Shown: piece after piece, positions 56,401 to 64,000 of the stretch
How positions within the stretch are numbered: the stretch's first letter is position 1
Layout: the number at the start of each line of letters is the position of its first letter
Assembly: GCA_000733355.1 (NCBI GenBank)
Contig: JNVV01000005.1
Coordinates: 658,649 to 722,648, forward strand
Source: Falciphora oryzae
Taxonomy: Eukaryota > Ascomycota > Sordariomycetes > Magnaporthales > Magnaporthaceae
Reading direction: 5' to 3'
DNA: 64,000 nt
Position numbers and translations under genes: made by a program
The notes under the pieces: generated by a model
What the model saw: the letters and a program-made list of their open reading frames with translations, nothing else
Database searches by the model: none
What the model was told of the DNA's origin: nothing

Positions 56401-57037
56401 GGATCTTCTTCCGCCTGCATGCTATACAGGCGAGGGGCAGCCGCTTCCGCTCCTTGCCGGCCTTGGTCTTGAGCTCGCTCCATGCGGGGATGGCGTCAGA
56501 CTCCTTCTCCTTGAACTTGGTGCCTTGGCCGCCGGCAGCGTCGCCATGGCCGTTGGATATTAGGCCGAACTCGTCGGATACGGGGTCCTCCAGCAGCAGG
56601 CCATTGCCGCCAGGGCTATCCGGGCTGCCGTCGTCCGAGGAGACGCTGGCGCGCCTCTGGGACCCCTGGGGGCCTGCACCGTAGCTGTTTGGGATCTGGA
56701 CATTGATGGAGGCCACAGAGCCGTGGCGCTCGGGCGGGATTGAGGAGATGGACTGGCGGTGTCGCGGCTGGGTGAATATGTCGAGCGAAGCGGGCTCTTC
56801 TGGCGGTAATGCGACGATTGTGCTATCGTCGTTCATGGCAGGGTAGGGGAACTGAAAGTCGCCAAAGTGGGAGGCGTCCATAAGCCCGTGCGGCGGCGCA
56901 TCGTCGTTGAGGGACTCGTGGTGCTCATCGAGTGGGTATCCATGGAGGTCGACGGAATCTTGCTGCAGCAGCTGCATCTCGGCGTCCAGCTCAAGCGTAG
57001 AGAACTTGATTTCGGGCTGGGGCTGGCTGGAAGACAT
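53470..57037 (-). CDS. Zn(II)2Cys6 fungal transcription factor
   Basis: Two exons on the minus strand, 57037-55881 and 55777-53470, encode 1154 aa. The intron is 55778-55880 (GTGAGC..CAG). The binuclear cluster lies at residues 204-231 with canonical spacing, C-x2-C-x6-C-x6-C-x2-C-x6-C (CIACRRKKIRC...CKHCLRSRIPC). A basic linker and a predicted coiled coil (DYMAMLDKRLKRMEERIIKI) for dimerisation follow. From about residue 370 the fungal transcription-factor homology region begins (FFENIYGQAYHILHKP, WPNITILTCLLILGLHEFGTC, RRRTMWACFLMDRFNSSG). The C-terminal 350 residues are disordered, with two poly-His tracts (HHHHHHHH near 53990 and HHHHH near 53660) and poly-Gly. The ATG at 57037 is the first ATG; the frame is open a little further upstream, but with a GTG. 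No pathway can be named. Confidence 0.93.
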
Positions 57038-58796
57038 GGAAGGCAACCTCTGCTGCACGGGACCCGTGGCAGCCGCTCAGGAAGCAAACCCGGAGACGAC
57101 GCAACGGGCGACCTGCACGCCCGCCAGGGAGAGGGGAGGGAGGGATAAGGAGAAGCACGAGGCGATTCTGTAGGGATTGCAACAGTAGCAACAGGAGCGA
57201 GTAGCAGCAGCAACAGCAGCAGCAAAAGCTAGTAAGTCAATCGGAAGCACACAAATCGCAACACAGCAGCTTCACCACCGATGCCGGTGGAGGACTCGAT
57301 GCATATGCGGAGCAACTAGTGGCGCTGGATGCTGCAGCGCTCCGCAGTTCTCCAAACGGGGCCGGCTGCGGCGGACGGGCGGGCGCTTGCTTTTGCTTGG
57401 ACGGGCTGTCTCCAGTCACGGCAGAAAGGCAAGGATTCGGGGCCGACGGGCGCGGTGGCTGTCTCAGGCGGCGGCTGCTGGGGAGCGATGTGCCCGGGGA
57501 GACCAGGCAGTCATGGTCTCGTGTCGCTGTGTCGCAGGGTGGGCGTGCGTGCGTGCGTGCGTCAAGACTTTTTTTTTTCTTCGTCTTCTTTTTTTTTCGC
57601 GCGAGCGTGTGTGCGATAGCGGAGGGGCCGGGCCGAGCAAGGTGAGGAGTCGGCTTGTCGATTTGGTGGTGGCAGCAACCTCCTGAGAGCAGTGGCCGCG
57701 ATTCTGGGAGAATTGGGCTGGGAAGGAACGGCCTTGACGGGAAGGCAGGCTGGCGAGTGAGTCGAGCCGAAGCCGAGTCGTCGGCGAGAGTGAGGAGTGT
57801 CAAGTGGTTGGTTGACCAATGCACGTTAAAGCAGAGTAAGGCTTGCTGCTTGCTTTCTCCGGGAACCAGGGGGGTGTGTTGTTGAGCTTGGAGGGCCAGG
57901 ATCGAGAGGGTAGGGGTCTGCTGGTGGAGGCCCACCCTGCGTGGCCTGCCGGCGAGAAAAGCCTCCGCGCGCGCGTGCAAAGGGCCGTTACAGGAGACAG
58001 CCGCTAAAATCAAGACAAGCCGTTTTTCTGATTCACGGGCTGGGCTCAAAGTGTGGGGTTGGCATGCGCTACCCCGACTTGGGCAAGAGTGCGTGATATA
58101 TGAAGCCGCCTCCCTTTGCCTAGGGCGGGCGCTGGCACGCGGGCGTCCTGTCGTGCAGCGCTAGCCTGTGGCGTGCAGAACTACACCACTTTGGTAGGTA
58201 GACAGTACTGTACCTCGCTACATGCGGTAGGCACCGCCGCGTGCCCGCCGGCCTGCGTCCCAGACCAGTCTGGGCGGGAGGGTTAGTCCATGTTGGCACC
58301 AGCGCCCGCCCAACAGGAGGCGCAGGTATTTTCTTGTCGTTTTTCTGCGCGCAATAGGGTTGCGGCGGTACCACGGGCACCCCCCTCGTCAGCCCAGCAG
58401 AACTCCCAGCTCCAACCCTCCGCCCTTGGGGATGACTACGATCTGGGTAAGCACGCACAGGGCAGGACCACCAAGGCACACCCATGCCCACCGCCCACCC
58501 GTCTTCTCTCCCTTCTTCACTGCTGTCCCGAAGCCCTTGTGGGCGTGGGGTCTGGTGGGTGGACGCCCAGCCTGTTCGGGTATCCGCCCGCTTCCAATAT
58601 CGATGGAAGCATGAAGGAAGACGCACAACGGAATTGCATCATGAGCAAAAACACGAGGCAAGCCTTGCCCTGGTGGAAAGTGGCCCCACGTCTTCCGAGG
58701 CCCCGGCCGCCGCCTCCATCGCGCTGGCTCCGTCCGGGCGCGCCGCTGAGGGGCGATAAATTGGGAGGAGCCTGTCGCATCGCATCTGGCACCCAG

Positions 58797-58858
58797 ACTT
58801 GGTACCTTGGACTGGAGGTACTACCCAGGCTTGGTACCCAGGCTCTGGTACTGCCTCC
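58797..58858. repeat. Cluster of GGTAC-containing repeats
   Basis: The word ggtac recurs four times within 60 nt (cttggtaccttgg, ggaggtactaccca, cttggtacccagg, ctggtactgcc). Similar caggtaccttggg words occur near 5360 upstream of palB. Confidence 0.55.
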
Positions 58859-61800
58859 ACCGCCGGATCGCGACTCCGTCCCCAGCGAGCCAGCTGGGCA
58901 TCTCGACGCCATCAATCCGATCCGTGGGAAACGCGTTCCAGACGCTGCAACGAAAGTGGGCTGTTATGTAGCAGCAAAGTTTGCGGTACGTTCGGATGTC
59001 ACCGTTTAAGCTGGGGGCTGCTGATGAGCTTGAGTTGCAAGAATTCACTGAAAGTTTGGAGGAGCGGAGGTTGCGCGATGGAACGAACAAGGGGGGGGGG
59101 CAACAAGACGCACGAAAAAAGGGAGTGCCCAGTCGGGACCAGCGTCGTCGCCAGAATCTTGACGATTTTGTGGTGGTGCACGCCACCGAATGAGAATTCA
59201 ATGCACAAGCTTCCTAACCCAGCCCCAAGGGAGCCTACGTAGCCTCCTTTAACCCCATCTGGCTAGAGCACCACACGAGTCATCCATGTCTCCGGCCCTC
59301 CTTCCATCCTCTGGGGTGCACCCCTGCCCAAGCCCCATCCGCGAGGCCGCCCCACCACACGCCTGAGCTTGCAGTTTTCTGGCTGCAACCTGGGATTGCA
59401 CTGCAACCTGGGACCTCGAATCACTGAAGCGACATTTCAAAGTCTCTCCCGTCCCTTTCATCGACCTGCCATTCGGCGCGATTGCTGCCAATATGTGGCG
59501 GATGCTATACTCGAGTACAGCGCAGAGGTGCTTGGCTTACCAAACCCTTCTTTTCGTGCTGACCCGGTCTGCACTCTCCTTCTCCCCGGGCCGCGAGAGA
59601 GACTGAGAATCGGTGAGTTTGAGAGTCCATCACCATCGCACTCGCCTTTATTCTCCGACGGTGGCTTGGCTGGTGGTTTCCTGTGGGGTTCGCACGGCCC
59701 ACACACCATCACGAGAGAAAAGGAAGAAAGCGACCACCAGGCTCAGCTGCCATGGGATTCTGAAAACCTAACTTCAACACGCCGCCTCTTCATCCAGCAG
59801 GAGAGAACATCACGGACCACAAGGGCAGGTCTGGGTGCCAGGGCGATCCCCAGCTGCATGGCCTCCCTCCCGCCGTGGCTTTCTTGGTCTCATTCTTTGC
59901 CCGCCCGATATTGCCCATTTTCCTCTTTCAGACTCGACAAGACTCAAAAACAGGGTCCAATCTAGCTCAATCTCGGAAGCGGCACTGTTTTAATGCAAGA
60001 CAAGCCGACCGTCTCGGAATGGCCGTCCAAAGTGGCCAGAGAGAAACCTCTGACAGAAGTCCCTTCAGCTACGGTGGGTAAGAGGTAAGAGGCAACAGAG
60101 TGTGCTCAGACGCCACGGGAAGGTCACCCTCATTCTCGTTCCGAGCCATAATAGGTGGTTTGTTTCCTGTTTCCATTCTCTCCCTCCCAAGAAACAAGCC
60201 ACTTGTTTCCCATGCTGGTCGATGCCCTTCCACCCAGCTTTCTCAGGGTGCGCTCCCGGGACTGAGCCGCTCCGTGCCACCGCTCCTATCCCTGAAGATG
60301 CGTCCCTCGAAAGATAGGACGGGCCAAGACCGCGGCTGGCTGCATGGTTGCACAGTCCAAGACAGCCGGTCGACTCCCCCGGGCTCGGCCCTGTGTCCTG
60401 CCTGGGCTGGGCGAGAAGGCACTGACGTTGCCCTCGATTGCTTGGTCTTCATTGGGTCGTGTAACCCGAACAAAATTCACAGCAGGACAGGACGATGGCC
60501 TCGACGGTATCTGACCCGTTTGGATGGAGGCCATGGGACATGTGGCACACGGAATCCTCTGGAAATAGCAAGATCAACCGAGGAGCGAGCATGTCCAAAC
60601 GTCTCCTTAGACCCCCGCATCGTCGTCGGCCACACCGAACACCTGAGCCCAGCCCCTGGAGCGGACAGGCGAGCTGCCCACCGTACAACCCGAGCTGGAC
60701 ACAGGGCTGGCGCCACAACCTCCTGTCGGGTTCGAGTCACCAGCCCGGCTCCTCCCCACGACGCGCGGTTTTCCTTTGTGTGCCGGGACCTCTGGGCCCT
60801 GTCGTGGATGCTCCCTATCCTCCATCATCCAGCAACGGTCACGGACGCAGAGGGCGTCCAAGTACGATGACTCCGAGGCCTGTGTGGCAGTCCGACGTGG
60901 GGACCATGGGTGTCAGCAGAGATTCCGGCTGCCTGTGGAATAGGTATCCTCCTCCTCCTCCTTCCCCTTGCGCCCTCCCACCCTCCATGTCCCTCGTCGA
61001 CACGTCGCCAGCGCGTCCGGTCAGGACATATGACGGTGGAGGCAAACATGAGGGTATGACCGGGAGATGCAACACACATATGCAATGCAGGCGTGTTGAT
61101 CTTGGTTCCCACGCCGCCCCGGAGCGCAACCCTCCCGCTGGCAAAGGCCCGATGGGGAATATGGGCAGCTGGCCACGACGGCGAGAAGGGGTTGCCCAAA
61201 GGACGCCGTCAACCCATCGCGGGTGCCCACCCACCATCCATCACCGCCGCCGCCACCACCACCCCCTTTTTATTCCATATATATTAGATTGGCATGCCCA
61301 TCATCCATCTGGCAAATCCTGGGGGCTAAATTAACCGGCTCTGTCTGGAAGCCCGCTAGAATCGACGCAGAAGCGGCAAGCCAGGGACAAAACACCCAGC
61401 CAATAGGCGGCCGTCCTGAGCGGTGTCATTGCCTGTCATTGGCTGGGCCGCCCGGGTGTTGCAGTTTTGTGATGTGGCTCGCTCGTCCCATGCACGCTGA
61501 CGCTAGGTGTGGATGGCACCAATTTTTGAATCTCTTATTTCTTCCTCTTTCCGAGTTATGCCCTTTGTCTTTTGCGGCGTGGTGAATACCTCAACATATC
61601 CATGCGTATATATCTCCCTAGCTTTTTACGCACCCCCTCCTTGCCCTCCCTCGAGTTACATTCCTGCCCACTTCTCAAGGTTGCACCAAACGGCCGGCGG
61701 TGGACTGGTTGCATGGCACCAAACCTGGGTCGAGGTCAGTCAGCCGGGCCTTAGCTGTCAGTTTGGGTGCACTACAACCCGGGGTGCATTTCAGATATCC

Positions 61801-62178
61801 GTAATACCGCGGCCGGATTGGTCCCTCCATAATTACCCGCTTCAACCAAGAAAAGGGACTACCCACCCCCTCCCCGACCGACCTTCCCCATTCTCGTACC
61901 CTCTCTCTTTGGTTTTCTTTTGTTTCGTTTCCTGCAATATCTTATAGCCCCCTAAGAGGCCAATCAGGCAGTCTGTTCGGAATCAGTGCCCGGCGGGCGG
62001 GAAATGCGAGCGCGCGCGCGCGCACGTGTGCGACACTGCACGGGTCCGCCCAATCCTATGCGGCAGGCTTCCGCGGTGGAGACTGGGATAGTATAATAGC
62101 AGAATCTACTAAAGCAGTGGAAAACGAGAGTCTGGATTCGGCTCCGGCTCCGATGTTTCCTCCCTAGGTAGGCATTGA

Positions 62179-62198
62179 TTTTTTTTTTTTTTTTTTGG
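62179..62198. repeat. T20 homopolymer
   Basis: About 20 T in the region upstream of the Zn(II)2Cys6 gene. Confidence 0.85.
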
Positions 62199-62423
62199 AA
62201 CTTGTTGTTTGACCCTCGGTCCGCCGTGTCCTCGTAGATTGTACGAACTGCCTGCTCGGTGCGACTCTGGGGTGGTAGTAATAGGGAGGGAACAGACGCC
62301 GTCGGAGCCTTTGAGCCGAATTGGGAGGCCCATCCATGCCCTCCCTCAACATTCCGACCATGACAACGGCATCATCCCGGATCCCGGCGGTGGTTGCTTC
62401 CCGCAAACTGACAACATCATCAA

Positions 62424-62425
<2 letters not shown>

Positions 62426-62460
<35 letters not shown>
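62426..62460. repeat. (GA)17 microsatellite
   Basis: About 17 perfect GA units between atcatcaagggt and gcccgccag. Confidence 0.9.
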
Positions 62461-62461
<1 letters not shown>

Positions 62462-63277
62462 CCCGCCAGACGGAGAAACCGTCACATCATGGCGGGAGCT
62501 CTTTTCCCCGAGGAGACCTTGACCCTTCACCGCTGTCAAGTGGATCCCGGTGTGGGATATACTCGGTGTATATATGCCGCTGTATGGCGCAGAGGGCCAT
62601 GTTTCTGATTATTGATTCGCTCTGTGCATCTCTCTCGTGCTAACCTTGTAGGGAGGCGTGACCTCCGGGTGGCTCTCCGCCCACTCGTTTTCTGCCACGC
62701 TCTTGAGCGAGGAACGCTTCGTGGTAGCAGAAAAAGACAAACAAGAACAAGCGAGAGAAATATTCGCGTCCGCATGAACATCACGACAGGCCCACGATGC
62801 TGCGGGGAAAATAGGAAAGAGGATCTGGAAAGATTAAATCGTGACCCATGCGTCTAAGTATCTAGAAAAGCCATCCATTCATCCCAAGAGCGCGTTCGTC
62901 GTTGGTCTATACAGAGAATAAAACAAGCCAAAGGAAAGAACAAGGAAGGGCTCTCCATATCCCTAGAACTTGTACCCAACAATGCTCCCCACAACCAACA
63001 ACAAACGCCCTTCCGATGCATCATCATATTAAAAAAGAAAAAAAGTTGACAATGAAAAAAAAAAAAAAGAAAAAAAAAAGAGATGAAGCGAAAGAAAACC
63101 GTCCCCAGGTCTAGCCAATGCCTGTAACCCCTCGTCCCAATGATTCCTGACGATGTGGTCCTGGACATACGGAAACTATCAGAAGATATGGGGAAGCACA
63201 CTGGGGAAGCACACGGGAAAAGATGACGACGCCCTCCTTCATGGTAGCGTCCCAAAAACAGGGAGGGTTGGTGGTAG

Positions 63278-63310
63278 TGGTGCCTGTGCCTGTGCCCGTG
63301 CCTGTGCCTC
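63278..63310. repeat. CCTGTG tandem repeat
   Basis: Five to six units of cctgtg/cccgtg in the 3' flank of separase. Confidence 0.75.
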
Positions 63311-63433
63311 GTGTATGTCAAGGGGGGCCTGTCCCCTTGTAGGCTCATCGAACGACTGGATCGTCAAAGGGTCACAAACCCACATTCCCACCATCGCATC
63401 TTGGGGCAGTGCGACCTTTCAAACCCCCTCTTT

Positions 63434-64000
63434 TTAGGCGGTCGTCGTCGTTTCGCCGTCGGTCAGGTAGACCGGGATGCCGTAGACGCACACGGCGGCG
63501 GCAGTCAGGTAGCGGAAGCGACACACGTTCCTGGCGGTCGCCACGGCCTGGACGAGCGACGAAGCTGACGACGACGACGACGACGACGACCACTTGGTGG
63601 CACCGCCAGACGACGTCGACGACACCTTGGCCTTGTCCTCCACCGCAAACGTCCCAGCCTCGAGGAGCCCCCACTCCTCGAGCGCGCGGCCCGCGAGGCG
63701 GTCGATGTCGCGGTCCGTCACGTCCCACAGCGTGCCCGCGACGGCGGGGCAGCCGGCCATGAGGTAGTTCCAGACGGGGCCGTGCGTCTCAAAGTCGCCC
63801 ACGTCGGCGAGCGACGCCGAGCTGCAGCCCCAGAGCAGCACCGCCGCCCGGCATCCGCCCTCGAGCCGCCGGACCGTGCGGCCGCGCACGTACTGCGCGC
63901 CGCTGCCGTGCCCAAAGTAGAGCACCACGTCGCGCGTCCGGAGCGCCCGCTCGAACTCGGCCTCGGTGGGCACCTTGCCCACCGTGCTCACCCAGTTGCT
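63434..64000 (-). CDS. esp1: Separase, C-terminal protease domain (N-terminus beyond window)
   Basis: The minus-strand frame is open from the window edge to a TAA at 63434-63436 (188 codons in view). The caspase-like peptidase C50 core is clear. The catalytic His is in YFGHGSGAQY (codon 63908-63910) and the catalytic Cys is in LLWGCSSASL (codon 63824-63826). Typical NYLMAGCPAVAGTLWDVTDRDID follows. Separase is the CD-clan cysteine protease that cleaves cohesin's Scc1 subunit at anaphase onset and is held inactive by securin. A Ser-rich tract (WSSSSSSSSASSL) lies between the core and the final VATARNVCRFRYLTAAAVCVYGIPVYL. The stop follows soon after that conserved C-terminal strand. Both catalytic residues are intact. 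Confidence 0.95.
   Translation of the reverse strand, partial: SNWVSTVGKVPTEAEFERALRTRDVVLYFGHGSGAQYVRGRTVRRLEGGCRAAVLLWGCSSASLADVGDFETHGPVWNYLMAGCPAVAGTLWDVTDRDIDRLAGRALEEWGLLEAGTFAVEDKAKVSSTSSGGATKWSSSSSSSSASSLVQAVATARNVCRFRYLTAAAVCVYGIPVYLTDGETTTTA

Larger units (their letters stand above)
57038..63433. other. 6.4-kb region without a recognisable gene
   Basis: Lies between the start of the Zn(II)2Cys6 gene (-) and the 3' end of separase (-). The longer plus-strand frames (58290-59009, 60100-60870, 60495-61334, 61507-61947) overlap one another and have no recognisable domain. Visible elements are a GCGT microsatellite (about 57542-57561), GGTACC-type repeats (58799-58855), a GC/CG alternation (about 62008-62024), T20 (62179-62198), a long GA repeat (62426-62460), A-rich 3' flank (63030-63080) and CCTGTG repeats (about 63278-63310). 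Confidence 0.6.

Noticed and set aside
60100..61334. Two overlapping plus-strand frames (256 and 279 codons) upstream of the Zn(II)2Cys6 gene
   Set aside because: They overlap in different frames, are rich in Pro/Arg/Ser/His as expected of GC-rich noncoding DNA, and show no domain. Transcript evidence would be needed.

Overview
The window is from the nuclear genome of a filamentous ascomycete (Pezizomycotina, most likely a GC-rich Sordariomycete). Coding regions are GC-rich at third positions. Genes carry short introns of about 60-155 nt with GT..AG ends and CTAAC/CTGAC-type branch points. The gene set is fungal: a PalB calpain, a Zn(II)2Cys6 regulator, a DUF2985 membrane protein, a VTS1-type SAM protein and a septin-like GTPase with a membrane tail. 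Exon structures were built by hand from conserved protein motifs plus splice signals, and every multi-exon model below keeps an open frame across all joins. Family names come from recognised motifs, not from a database search.

Layout. 1-182: 3' end of an unidentified plus-strand gene. 1697-2281: Yippee-like zinc protein (+). 3356-4737: SLC35-type drug/metabolite transporter (-). 6124-9298: PalB/RIM13 calpain-like protease (+). 9560-10302: broken isochorismatase-type hydrolase, followed by a decayed, TA-rich stretch. 12688-14337: C2H2 zinc-finger protein (-). 14338-23016: 8.7 kb without a recognisable gene. 23017-24587: zinc alcohol dehydrogenase (+). 24804-25397: SEN15 tRNA-splicing endonuclease subunit (-). 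26114-27070: DUF2985 membrane protein (-). 27071-30670: intergenic, with a repeat-rich patch. 30671-31945: peroxisomal adenine nucleotide carrier (+). 32470-33038: ribosomal protein L29 (+). 35906-36281: assembly gap. 36810-38853: VTS1 (+). 40471-43219: septin-like GTPase (-). 44302-47861: RING/RGG/RD-rich protein (-). 48843-49701: Rab5-type GTPase (-). 50232-52464: KRI1 (+). 53470-57037: Zn(II)2Cys6 transcription factor (-). 57038-63433: 6.4 kb without a recognisable gene. 63434-64000: C-terminal end of separase (-), cut by the window edge.

The genes are mostly independent housekeeping or regulatory loci: ribosome biogenesis (RPL29, KRI1), tRNA splicing (SEN15), endosome/ESCRT-linked functions (PalB with its MIT domain, the Rab5-type GTPase), peroxisomal ATP import, mRNA decay (VTS1), mitosis (separase) and two transcription factors. 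There is no evident biosynthetic cluster, CRISPR array, integrated virus or intact transposon. I found no convincing new multi-gene system. The most interesting signals are small: a MITE-like inverted repeat, a decaying hydrolase with a RIP-compatible stop, a GC-AG intron cutting a P-loop, a stop-free 84-nt intron in the septin-like gene, and very long upstream regions in front of both transcription factors.
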